A stretch of DNA of 64,000 bases from Meandrina meandrites. Taxonomy: Eukaryota; Cnidaria; Anthozoa; Scleractinia; Meandrinidae. The notes beneath the pieces are model-generated. The model was not told the origin of the DNA, ran no database searches, and saw only the letters and a program-made list of their open reading frames with translations. The stretch covers positions 17,611,222 to 17,675,221 of the forward strand of contig OY855915.1 of assembly GCA_963693305.1 (NCBI GenBank). The letters are read 5' to 3'. A program made the position numbers and the translations under genes. Positions 32,579-44,000 of the stretch are shown here, piece by piece (the stretch's first letter is position 1; each line of letters begins with the position of its first letter).

Positions 32579-33539
32579 CTGACAGGCAAATTAGTCAACA
32601 TCGAAGAACAACAGTTCGTTTCAGGATGAACTGCGAACAGTGGATAAAAATTCAGTTTGAGGGAGCAAACAGTTGATGCAAGAAGGGTTTATTTATTCGA
32701 CTGCTGTTTAACAAGACATTTGAATGTGATAAAAAGATCCAAGAGTCGTATAAAGTTGAATGTCAACACGTCAGTTCATGTACTACGCACGCTTCAAGAT
32801 CGATGGCTATCGTTTAGGACTCTAAATACACCTAATACTGGATATTTGGATAATATCGTATTCAGTATGAGCTAAACAGGAACTTTCTGCTGTAGATTAC
32901 ACTCAAATACCGAGAAAAAACAAGAGGAAACACTGGAAACAAGATGTTTTCGATTATCTGGTCAGAAGCATGTGGCTGTTGTTTACAGTTCAGTGACAGG
33001 TAAAATTGTGATTATGAGGATTTTGAGAAGGTTCGCACTCAGCGCTTATAAAAAGCCCGAAACTTCTTTTTACACCAAGTTTTAGAACGGCGTTTGCCCT
33101 TTCAAAATATCTGAATTTCAAATAGTTTAGAGTTTTACCGGGTAGGGAAATTGTCTCTCGACAAAGACCGCCAAAATAAGAATTTCGAGCAACCGAAATT
33201 TTAGTGATTTTCAGCGGCTCGCTGTGATCTAAAAAATTAACTTAGAGAAGGATAATTTGACTCAAATGACGTAAACACGTCAACAGCACATTTCCAGGTC
33301 CCAAATCGGGGTTTTATTTAATGCGAATGAATCAGTGCGAAGTTTCTGACAAGCTATGGGTCAAGTTTATTTTGTGTGTTTTTGTAGACACGTAGGGCCA
33401 TAACGGTTTTATAGGTTTTTGGCTGGTTTGAAAGATTTTTCAAGAAAAAAATCCCACCACCCATCTCTGGGTGAAATATAAAGAATTTTGATTTTTCATC
33501 ATATGCCAATACTCGCGCGGTCTTAGTGGGCATTCGCTC
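32579..33539 (-). repeat. Right terminal inverted repeat of the 11.4-kb element
   Basis: Reverse-complement partner of 22107-23062. The inner boundary is set where homology stops beyond GACAGGCAAATTAGTCAACA. The outer end CATTCGCTC is followed by TTAA. Confidence 0.85.
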
Positions 33540-34665
33540 TTAAAGCGTTTAGGATTTGCATGCTATTTTATGGAAACTGTAAATAATTGATGGAAACATT
33601 CTCTTCTCCGCCTGCAAGCGCTGAGTGTCGGAACTTTCGATGTAGATAGAGCTGGTTGTTGCCATTCGAAAGTCTTTCGTTTCCTCTTCTTTCCCTCTTT
33701 TAAAATATAAAGTTTGCGGAAAATCACCTTCTAAGATAAACGACTTAAAGATGCGACAGATAAACGAAGTAAAAATATTGGATATTATCCTTGCAATACC
33801 GTACATTTCCGAAAACAGGCGAAAGGTTTATTTTTGATTAGACGCTTTCTCTGGGCGGCTTATTTTCGGATGGGCTTTTTACAGAAAGAAAATGAGCGTT
33901 CGAATATAACTGGCTAATATTAGAAATGGAAGTAGCCTTTGAAAAATCTAAGGTGCACTCGTGTGTAAAATTGCCTAAGCATAATAATTAAGAAACAAAA
34001 ATGAACTTCTGATTACAGTTATTAGATGACCATCAAAATTCTTTGAAATAATGGCATCGAAAATGACATCTAGTAAAACAGAACAACAACAGTAGGGTGC
34101 TTTAATATCAGAAGACATTTTGTCGCTCTTTAAAAGCTAAAACTAACAATAAGCCAATAAGTCTTATTATTAAGATAAAAAGGACTTCTGAACAATTGCG
34201 TCTAAGTTTTGGGGGTTTTATTTTCGGGGAAAGGCTTATTGTTGGTTATCGGTATAGTCACGAGGTAGTTTGGCCCCAAGTATCCCCAACAGAAAATCAG
34301 GCTTTCGTGTAATGCACACATGCTGTAAAAGAACACAGTGCGGGCTATTGGTTTAATATGTCGTGGCGTAAAATAAACAAAATTTTCTGCGATGTCTTTT
34401 TATATCTTTAGATACCGTACATAGTCAAATTATTTGCATCTATACCAAGATTAAACTACAATAACAAAGGAATGCGGATGTTAATGCCACTGTTTCTTGT
34501 AAGTATTGAATACGCAATAAATCGTAACGCAGCTATGCTACAATAGGGCCAAAAGGGCCAAACAATTTTGGTGACTAAAGTGCCTGTGCTGTCGACCAAA
34601 TCATGATCTAAAAAAGTTAGAGGCCACCTGGCGGCCCCAAGGTTTTTTTCCTGAAAGTCGAACAC
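33540..34665. repeat. Continuation of the gene C upstream duplication
   Basis: Resumes the homology to 18186-19205 at the base after the 11.4-kb insertion (AAAGCGTTTAGGATTTGCATG). An extra block near 33968-34034 is absent from the gene B flank. No gene. Confidence 0.8.
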
Positions 34666-36136
34666 CGTTAAATCATTCACCGGTTTAAAATTTTACTTTT
34701 GCTCTGCTTTCTTTAGTGTGAAATATGCATATTCCAGCCCTCGTTCTCGCTGCATGTTCTTCATTAATTTTCTGTCTTTTTTTGTTGGTACCTGTACTCT
34801 CGTGCTCTTTCTCTCGCTGCGCGTTGCTGCTTTTCCTCCCGTTTTCTCTTGCCCCTTCTCGCTCTCTTTCCCTTCACAGTTCTCTTGAACCCTGTCTCCT
34901 CGAAGTTGAATGTATCATACTCTCTTTCGCCAACATCGACATAACAAGAGCTGACAATAAAAAATGTTTTCTTCGCGTTTTAATAATTTCAGTTTAACTG
35001 AAATACGTCGACTATAGTCGTTTTGAATTTTGTTTGCCAAAACAAACCTTCTTCTTCTTCTTCTTCTTCTTCTTCTTCTTCTTCTTCTTCTTCTTCTTCT
35101 TCTTCTTCTTCTTCTTCTTCTTCTTCTTCTTCTTCTTCTTCTTCTTCGGGGGTAACTAAGCTTGTGGTGCCGGGTACAACTTAAAATTTAAAAACACATA
35201 CATGTAAAATGATATCATACAAAATTAGAAAATTCATGTGAAGTAACGGTAGTCTAGTTAGGAGCAGTTTTATTGTAAACAAAAACAAAGTTATTTAAAC
35301 TACACAAGGATGTTAAACATGTTAAGCGTTTGGTTTTCGTGTACTCAACGTTACTCTGTCCTCGATTGGAATTTGAAGGCTCCGGCAGAAAACTAAACAA
35401 ATTATATACATAAGAAGGAAATTAAATTAACTTTTCTAGTCGAATATTTCTGCAAGCGTATTTTGCATTCTTTTAGGCTTAATATTTTTTGCATTTTATT
35501 TATTTTTAAGTTATAATATAACAAATTAAGACAGCTTACACAAAATAAAACGTACACTTTCTTAAACTTGCACTACTTATAATTATGTTATGCCGTCATT
35601 TTCAGTACATATTCGACACTTTCCTACACAACATAATTACAATTGCAATACTCATTTACAGTTATAAATATTAAGATACTTATAACTTACAAACAAACCT
35701 TTTGGGATGAAAGCGATACTGAAGATAACTAGCGTAACATTATAGGGAGCAGATGCTCCCATGCATTTCTCATAATGATACTTTTTTTTTGCTCTTTATT
35801 GCCATTCCTGCACACTTGCACATTACATTACAATACAGTTACTGACACTAGATACTAGATAAGCAATCTTACAAAAACGATTCTACTATTGCTTACACTA
35901 CATACCCTACATACACTACATTACAAAAACAATACTATTGTTGCTTACATAAACGCTACTTATATTTGACACTAATTCTGATTATTTGCTAAGCGCCATT
36001 ATGATATGTTACGCACTATTTATTACAATGAAGACTTAAAGACATATTTAAAGATACAATAGCTGCTTAAGAAAACTTAAGAGTTTCCCATTTCAGTTGA
36101 TGAAATTTAAGCCTGTCTCTTTTCTTAGCGATAAAA
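34666..36136. other. No gene seen; (CTT)n microsatellite
   Basis: An uninterrupted CTT array of about 33 units occupies 35048-35147. The frame 34725-34997 is Ser/Leu-rich low-complexity sequence and not convincing. 35150-36130 is AT-rich and without features. Confidence 0.55.
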
Positions 36137-36454
36137 TTAATATTCAATGTGTTCAATATAATTTAGCTTAGCTATTAACTGAGGTAAGAGTGGTTTGGGT
36201 TTCCTAAGCCGATTAGTATGGATTACTTGCTTATCAGCAATGGGGATGTGGTTTAGAAGAGTCCAATGATGACTTTCTTTTGTAACACCTAGCAGAATTT
36301 CGCTATGATTTAACCTAGAAATGATGATATTAGATTTATTTAACCACTTAATAGTATGTGTCCAAAAAAAATCTTTGGTAAATTTGCACTGTAAAAACAA
36401 ATGCTCATAATGATACTTGGTATAAGTCTTTCTGTCTCGCTGGGAAGTTTTCAT
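36137..36454 (-). pseudogene. LINE reverse-transcriptase C-terminal fragment
   Basis: The 105-codon frame has HLFLQCKFTKDFFWTHTIKW followed by SEILLGV and I-H-T-N-R-L-R-K-P-type residues. The pattern 'H-L-F-x-C ... F-W ... W' is that of the zinc-binding region after the RT domain in many non-LTR retrotransposons. No RT core or poly(A) tail is seen nearby. Confidence 0.5.
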
Positions 36455-37395
36455 TTTGATATGTTCTTCTAATTTTAATCAACAGTGATTAAAGAAAGGG
36501 AGTTATTTTTTCAGTTTGCAGAAATAGCGGAAATGCTTGCTTTCTAAAATAATGTAATTAACCATTTAGGCTTTATCCCAATGTAAAGGCGAATAAACGA
36601 GTTGCAGTAAGCTGAACTGTAATACGTTTAATTTTTTAATAGAAAGCGACCTTTGCGAGAATTCTAGAAATACTACCCTACCTTATTTCCGAGACAGGAA
36701 TCAACACAATGTGATACCCGAAGTTCAGTCTCAGTTGTGGTGAATTCTAAATCAAAATTAGTGTATTCAAACACGCTGCAGTCTGGACACCATCTTTATT
36801 GGCTCTGCTGGTGTTTTTTTTTTTAATTTTCTTCTCAATCTAACTATTTCCTTCGCTTAAAGAAATCCAAAATCATTTTACAATATTTGCAGCCTTCTAG
36901 AACAGGGGAAATATGCCTTTGCGCACTAATACGGCCTGTTAGAACTACCAGTGTAACTTCAGTTTCAATTCGTACAAAAACTTTAATATCTGTAGAACGC
37001 TAGGTGAAAACATATTTTGAAAGAACTCTAAAATTAGCTTGATTTCTTTTCCACTTTATATGCACTTTCAAAATTTCTGGGCTGTTAGAGAATATGGGGG
37101 GAGGGATACGGGAGGTAGGAGAGAAACAGTCGAGAAGTGGGAGTTTTAAGAAGTTGGGAACTGGTGGCAATAGGGGAAAAAATGGAAAAAGCACAACAGG
37201 CGGTGACACTAAGGAAAGGTACGGGAACCCGGAAGGTTAGATCTCCCTTGTTTCATCACCCCAATTTATTTTGGCTCCGTTTTTTCGTGAAGCATGAAAT
37301 GGCCATATGTCCTGTGAAAGGTAGGTTGACCGTTTATTTTCGTGACACGTAATCTAGGCCTTTCCTGGATTGACCTCTCCGCAACAGTTGCACAC
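36455..37395. other. No gene seen
   Basis: AT-rich, then purine-rich near 37090-37240. No supported feature. Confidence 0.45.
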
Positions 37396-38975
37396 TTTGA
37401 GAAATATATGTTATTTGCCGGCTGGGAGGTCTGTATAGTGAAAAACTGTGTCCGAGGTTTTGAAAATGCTGTCCGAGGCCGCAGGCCGAGGGCAGCATTT
37501 TCAAGACCGAGGTCACAGTTTTTCACTATACGGACCGACCTAAAGCTGGTAAATAACTTATTTATTTTTTTCTTACTTGTTTGATTAAAAAAAACCTACA
37601 AATATTTTCTTGCAAAATGTGTTTCTTTTATACGCGCGCATCCAATGTTGAGTCGATCGCTAAGTTACGGCAAGAGTGAAGATTGATCTGTTTACCACGA
37701 AACAAAATAAATTCACTACAATGAACAGTACTCACGGAATTGGTTATCATAAAAAGAGAACAGCATCTGAAATAGCTATTTACATTTGTAGTTAACGAGT
37801 CAATAATAACCTCTGTGTTGATTCCCACAGTATTTTGTTTCGATAAAAAGTTTGCGAAAGTGAATTTTAACTGAATGAAGATCAAATGTGTAGTTTGGTC
37901 GCCGCCTGCACACGGCACGATATCAATTGCGAGAATTTGTTTGACTGTTTTTTATCAAAGAATCTCATTTTGTTTCGTGAATGGTGATAAGCAGTGTTCA
38001 GATTTTGGAGAAAAGTATTAGAAAGGCAAGCTGTCTGAAAGAATAAATCGAGTCTATAAACCAGCGACTTGCAGTTAACCGCAATGGCGTGAAAAAATAT
38101 CATTGCAAATTATGCACAAACAACGATCGTAAAACTATAACTTGATTTTGTCAATAGAGAGAATGAATAGCCGTCTTTTTGAGAACTTTAAGGCCTTTAA
38201 TTCCTTTACTAATTTAGCTTTTGAAAGGATAAATCGCGTGACTTGCAGTTTACCGCAATGGCTTGAAAATCAGTGCGTATCGAAAAACTCAGGGGGCACC
38301 CAACGAGAAAATTTTACTCTAGGTGTCGGAACACCGTTTTTACGTTATTAGTGTCTTTTTTGTGCGATTAAAAGCCTTATTTTTAAACGCTAAGAAAAGT
38401 GTATCTTTTCGGATACACTAGCTGGACATTCAAACTTCAGAAACTTTTAGGGAACGAAATATTTTAACCTAATTTACGAGCCACTGTTGCCTTCTCGAAA
38501 ATCGTAGCTGGCCTTTTTTCGTACCCAAAACGGCATTTTTCTCTCTCCGAAAATAACATGCAGGCATTGGTTTCCCCATATCACGAAAGTTTGAGCTAAA
38601 GAAATCTCCTGTTTTCCATCACTCTTTAATCCGAAAATCGTAGGCGATTATAGGTCTTCCGAACAGATATTCACCGAAACGGTCTGTTGGGTGCCCCTGA
38701 AAACTACTTGATTTTGTCAGTAAAAAGAATGAATACTCGCCTTTTGGAGAACTTCAATTAAGGTCTTTAATTCCACTGCTAATTTTCCCTTTTACATTAA
38801 CAACGGTTGCTGAGCAACTACCTCGACTTTGGAGAGCAAAACTTTCGAGGCCTCCTTCGTCTCGCCGCCAAATCAAACTGACGAAAGCGTTACTGTTGCC
38901 CGTGGGGAGATATAGGAGAATCTTGCCCGCGCTAAGAACCAATCAGATTGCAAGATTCGTTACCGTGCCCTCTTG
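37396..38975. mobile_element. Half copy of the large foldback element
   Basis: Contains the central hairpin (GAAAATGCTGTCCGAGGCCG ... GCAGCATTTTCAAGACCGAG, 37424-37545) and one arm homologous to 62640-63551, ending near CCAATCAGATTGCAAG. The other arm is missing. It is interrupted by a CAGGGG-ended element at 38290-38699. The arm is more diverged than the two arms of the complete copy. Confidence 0.75.
38290..38699. mobile_element. CAGGGG-ended DNA transposon, short form
   Basis: Ends CAGGGGGCACCCAACG and GTTGGGTGCCCCTG with a perfect 6-bp duplication AAAACT (38284-38289 and 38700-38705). It is 410 bp with no ORF. It shares ends and duplication length with the 1-kb element at 23651, but the interiors are not obviously alike. 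Confidence 0.85.
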
Positions 38976-39080
38976 GAAAAAGTAAAAGCCAGTATTGGAG
39001 TAATTAGTAATTAGTTTATATATGTGACCAAGAAAGTATGAAGTAATCTTACTTCAGAAGTGCACATGTCATGTTCTTTA

Positions 39081-39990
39081 GGGACTGTGCAATAACTAAC
39101 TACCTTGGGGCGGGTGGGGCAGGGAAACCAGAGGGGGGCATAGGGGAAAATCACAACTAGAGAGTGGCGGAATTGGATGTAAAATTTAATACATACGATG
39201 GGGGGGGAGGCATTACTTTTTTCACACTTTCTCACAAACTGGAAAAGTGGTAGAAGAGTTGCTTACACTGGAATTAAACTGCAAAAACATGTCGTCCGGG
39301 TGTTTTGATCTCCGAGCTGGCAGATTATGTATTAGCTTTCCCCATTTGTCCTGCAGTAAGAAAGGAAAGCCTCTGTTTCAGTGGAACCCCGCCTTACGTC
39401 CACCTCGCCACATTCTGAAATCCCAACCTATACTAATCATTTATAATTTTACCACGTTAAAAATTTCCATGGCACGTTGGTGGCCGTTTTAACGGGTATC
39501 CACTGGATATATTAAAACAGTGCTGCTTTATTACGAACAACCAACTGAAAATGTATTTGAAAAAACATGGTCTCAAGTTAAACCGAAGTAAGACTGTTTT
39601 ACTATACGAGTTCTCAGCCACGCACGTGGAAATGCTACCAGAGATGTTCTGAAAGAAGACGAACTTGTAAATAATTCGTGTGAGGATGACACAACTTCAG
39701 AATCAGAGTCAAGTGATTCTGATGTAGAGAACACATACGTTGAAGAGTCATTTGGAGTACTTTTAGTACCAGAGGAAGACATCCAACACGTAAATCAAGT
39801 ATGAGGGAACCACTGGGGGGAACAAAGTTGGTAGGGTGTGACCTAAATATTTTCAGTAGGTAAGGGGGGGGGGGGGGGGGCTAAAATTAATTTTGGCTTA
39901 GTGAGAGAGGGGGGGTTCGACTTCATTTTGAACCGTATTTTACCCATTTCCCAACTCCCCTCCTCCTCCAGGTAATTATTGCACAGTCCC
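39081..39990. mobile_element. Inverted-repeat element with TTA duplication
   Basis: GGGACTGTGCAATAA at 39081 and TTATTGCACAGTCCC ending 39990, each flanked by TTA, as in PIF/Harbinger. The interior has a G run near 39867-39880 and a plus-strand open stretch (39604-39804) encoding an acidic Ser/Glu/Asp-rich tail (TTSESESSDSDVENTYVEES) that ends in TGA. This may be the remnant of an encoded protein or a captured exon. Confidence 0.65.
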
Positions 39991-40287
39991 TTAATTTATA
40001 TAAAATAGCCTTACACGTAAACTACAGGTCAGAGTAACAAAACAAAACAAAAATGCAAATTAAATTGGATACAAGCCATTCTAGGATTGGAATACGATAC
40101 ACATGATAAAAGCTCATGAGGGTGAAAGAAAGACAAGTATTTATAATCCCTTTTTGCAAATGTATAAACTATAGGTAATTGTTGCATTTCCGGTCCTATC
40201 CCCCACCTGGGGGCAAGGAACTAAGAAGAATTGTTGCATTTTCTGTTAATTTACAGATATGTGACCGAACAAGATATATAAATATTA

Positions 40288-40517
40288 GAGAGGTTAAGCA
40301 TGACGTTTACGGCAAACGGCAAACGGCAAAAATCGAACTTTTGGTGTCTGATTTTAGCCGTTTGTACAATTTAGGAAAATTGTTTGCATTTACTGTGATT
40401 AAGGGATTTTTTTCCTATTTTTCGACTGGCTTTATTTAAGTGCTAAAGAAAAAGTGAGCAAAATCAGAATTATTTTTGCCGTTTGCCGTTTGCCGTAAAC
40501 GTCATGCTTAACCTCTC
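40288..40517. repeat. MITE with TATTA duplication
   Basis: Starts GAGAGGTTAAGCATGACGTT and ends with its complement. Triplicated ACGGCAA units lie just inside each arm. TATTA flanks both sides (40283-40287 and 40518-40522). No conserved frame. Confidence 0.85.
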
Positions 40518-41060
40518 TATTATTCGCGTTTTCGTTGACGTTTTCAGTGCCTTTGTTTAAATTAAACTTAATTTAATTGTATAGTATCAAGAAAGTATGA
40601 AGCAAGGGAGTTAATCTCCCATAAAAGTTTTAAGTTCGTCGACAAAATGAATAAAAGTCACCTTCACACCACATTTCCTGCCATTGCGTTTCTGGTCGTC
40701 TCCAAAAAACACGCGAGAACATCCACGCAACGGGCGTTAACATCCGCGGGTGAACTGGGTAACATGTCTAAAAATAGCTTAAGAGGAATTACCTTTGGAA
40801 TATATAAGGCCTACATGGGGGACTAACTCTCTTACTTAATACTCTCTTGATACTTTAAGATGTTGCAGATACTCCAGAAACTGATGTGTTTGGCTTTAGG
40901 CATACCACGCATACACATCAACACATGTTGTGCCACTGTTTCCAACATCCCAACAATCAACCCAATCCTGCCCGAACCATATCTGCAATTCCTGGTTGCG
41001 TGACACAGTCAACTGATTGAGAAGGTCGCGAAAAACGAGCTCTGGAGATGTGTGGCTAGT
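40518..41060. other. 3' flank of the following minus-strand gene; no gene seen
   Basis: No frame or repeat end was recognised between the MITE and the stop of the minus-strand exon at 41061. Confidence 0.45.
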
Positions 41061-44000
41061 TCAATTAAGACTGTAAAAGATTTTTTTCTTGTAACACTCA
41101 TCATCGCCGACGGCTGTTAAGTCTTTCAAGTCTCCAGCAGGCTCCAGGACGGATTCTTTATTGGCATTTGTGATGATAGTCATCAGGCCGTGATTGCCAT
41201 AACCGGGATTTCTACAACCCCAGTAGGATGCACTGTAGGATGAGCTGCAGCGTACTTCGCCCGATTTGTGGATGAGCTTCATTGCCTTAAGTCGTCCACT
41301 TTTTGTGATGTTGAAGGAACCATACTGGTCACCTCCTGCTCCAAAGCAAACTGGTCCTGCGTTTATCTTCTGCCAGTTCTCTAAAATTTTATCAAAAAGC
41401 AAAACATTCATCACCCTTTCTTGTGTGTTGCAAGACTGTCAATGACCAGATCATTTATTATTTTCGAGTTTTAAGGATCTTCGGTTCACCCGAACGAGCG
41501 GTAACGACCAATGTCAAGGTTTAAATTTACCACAATTTTCAAGATAAATTAAACAAAAAGCAATAATCTCTGTACCAAACAAACACCACAGCCAGTTATA
41601 TTCTGCCCTTTTAGTTTATCACACCGACTTCAACATTGAGTGCGAATCGAGCCAGCAGCAAAACATTAACGACACCCCTATCCATATTAAACTTTGTCTA
41701 TTGTTTTCTTATCCTTCCTTAGGGATTTTTCTTTTCGGTGTCGCGAAATTTGATTCGGGTCAAGTAGGATCCAGTCGGCAAATTTACACTGATTACATTT
41801 TGGTTCCCGACGGGAGCCCACAAAGGATAAATGTCTTTGTCTTATACCCATTTCACAACAACAAAACATGTTTAGTTAAACCAGGTTAAATTAAACAAAA
41901 TGAAATCAGCAACCGAAGACTAATAGACTAAATTTTGTATAGGGTTCCAGTAAGCGGAAACTTGCGATTTCATTGTGCTAAATTTGAAGTCGACAAACAT
42001 CAGTTAGCAACTTCTATGAAGAAAACAATTTTAAACCGTTTTTAACTAAAACAACCTTTAAACGTGTTTAACCTTTGGTGTGAATGGGATATTAGCGGTA
42101 TTTCTTGTTGACGTTCTTCTTGGTTAGGCTGACCCCTGATCCTAATCCAGCAACAGTGAAAGATAAACGTGACAAAGGTTTCATGAGGTTCGATGTCCAA
42201 AGCGCCTGTTCGCATCTTTACAATTAAAAAATTAAGCGAGGTTTCATGTTGAAAGCTTTGGTTCGAATGTCCACAAGTATGTATAGAAAGTTAAGCAAGG
42301 TTTTATGCTCGAAGTGTCTGTTCGCATCCTCACAAGTTTAAATAAAAGGTTAAGCGAGGTTTCATGTTCAAAGCGTCGGTTTGAATGTTCACAAGTTTGA
42401 TTAAAAAGTTAAGCGTGGTTCATGTTCAAAGCGTTGTGTGGTTCGAATGTTCACAAGTTTAAATATAAAGTAAAGCGAGGTTTTATGTTCACACGTTGCT
42501 CAAACACGCAAAAACGGATCAGATTCAACTGTATTTTTGAAAAAGTGAGGCGGTCTATTTCAGTCAAACCAACGCAACCGAAAAGAAATACAATAGACCA
42601 GGAGTTTCAATGTGAAAGTGGGTGCTGGCGTGAGAGCTGGAAGGAAATACTGATAACACGATTTGAAATAGATGGGAAATTAGGGGTTGGTGTGCCTTTT
42701 TAACAATTTGACGCGAGTAACAAAAGGAAATATTGCTCTACAATGAATCAATATTAAAATGTTATCATATCTTGCCCAGTTACGCGCTCGTTTAAAAGTT
42801 TTTTTCCATATTTCGAACTTACTGCAGATCGCGTAATTTACGCGTGATAATTTCATGATTTGGTTTACATTTTCGTCGTTATTTGGCGCGATCTTTACTA
42901 CAACTACCAGAAGTCGAAACAATTCTCCTGGCCTTCCCGTAGCCGAACATTTCAATTCTGCGTTCCATTCACTTGATGACATCATGGTCTTGGTCTTAAG
43001 CGCTGCAGCGGCAACAATACCCGCCGCAGGCAGCATGAGATGAGGCTTATTTTTGAGCTTGGCACACTCAAGCCAAAGGTGGCTTACTACAGTTTTGAGG
43101 GGGTAAATGAGCCTAGCTTTTAACTCATCAATAAAATGTCCAGAAAGGTTTTAGCTTTTACTTGTTATTGTTCGTTGCATCCTACTAGCAATATATGCGA
43201 CATTTGAGCAATATAGATGCTAATAAACAGCCAAAATGAATATCCGAGTGCTTAAGAGGAGACTGGGCACTAGTAGTTTCAATGGCGTTTTTCTCAAAAT
43301 TTGCCCGTACGACCCTACCTCAAAAATTCAGAAATTAGAAATTGGATCAGATAAAACACTCCTGCAAAATAAATTAAAATTGCAAAATAGGAAAATGTGG
43401 TTTTTTGCCTATTTTTAAAATTAGCTCAAAATCTGTCTTACAGGTGTTTTTTTAGATTTTGACAGTTGACGCGATTCACCCCAAAAAATTAATTGTGAAA
43501 ATTTCATTATGGGTCGTACGGTAGGTTTTTGAGATATTTTGAGCCGAAGTCAGGTTTTTACGATCTCCCACAAGAATCGAATTGCGTATGCCCTATTATT
43601 TGAGCGCGCGCTCGTATGACGCCACACGTTATAAGCGATGAAAAAAGCGAATTAGAACTCCTCCGTCGGTTGTTTATCAACCTATCTGTAGTATTGTTTT
43701 CGTCCAATGACATGTCTAAAAGCTTCTGAAACTTTCTGAAACTTTTAACTTTCGAATAAAGGGCTCAAACTTGTTTTCGTTTCCTTCGAACAAGCACCGA
43801 TGCTAACTTGCCACAATGGGCTTTTTAACACTGATGAAGGGCACTGCCCGAAACGTCTGTACGTTTCAAAATATTGACACTTTAGAAGTTTTCTCATTTA
43901 CATTTTACAGTTTTTATAGTGACACGCATCGTTTTATCAATTCTTACCAGAATTCGTTATATGAAACTGCTGACTTTTGTCTTGTAAGGTTGTGTTTTTG

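Larger units (their letters stand above)
22107..33539. mobile_element. 11.4-kb TTAA-flanked element with about 960-bp terminal inverted repeats
   Basis: GAGCGAATGTCCACT at 22107 and AGTGGGCATTCGCTC at 33525-33539 are the outer ends. TTAA lies immediately outside both (22103-22106 and 33540-33543). The uninterrupted paralogous site upstream of gene B reads ACCATATTCAAAGCG (about 18175), so the whole 11.4 kb is an insertion. TTAA duplications are typical of piggyBac and Kolobok transposons. No transposase is recognised; the interior is nested repeats. I infer a large nonautonomous or composite DNA transposon, or a long-TIR element enlarged by later insertions. Confidence 0.75.

Noticed and set aside
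34725..34997. 90-codon plus frame starting like a signal peptide
   Set aside because: Pyrimidine-rich low-complexity sequence gives Ser/Leu/Phe by composition. No Cys pattern, repeat partner or splice evidence.
42178..42495. Regularly spaced repeats as a CRISPR array
   Set aside because: The window is eukaryotic, the units are diverged and contiguous, and there are no unique spacers.
42680..43036. 118-codon minus-strand frame
   Set aside because: Antisense to a plus-strand GIY-YIG remnant which has the recognisable motif.
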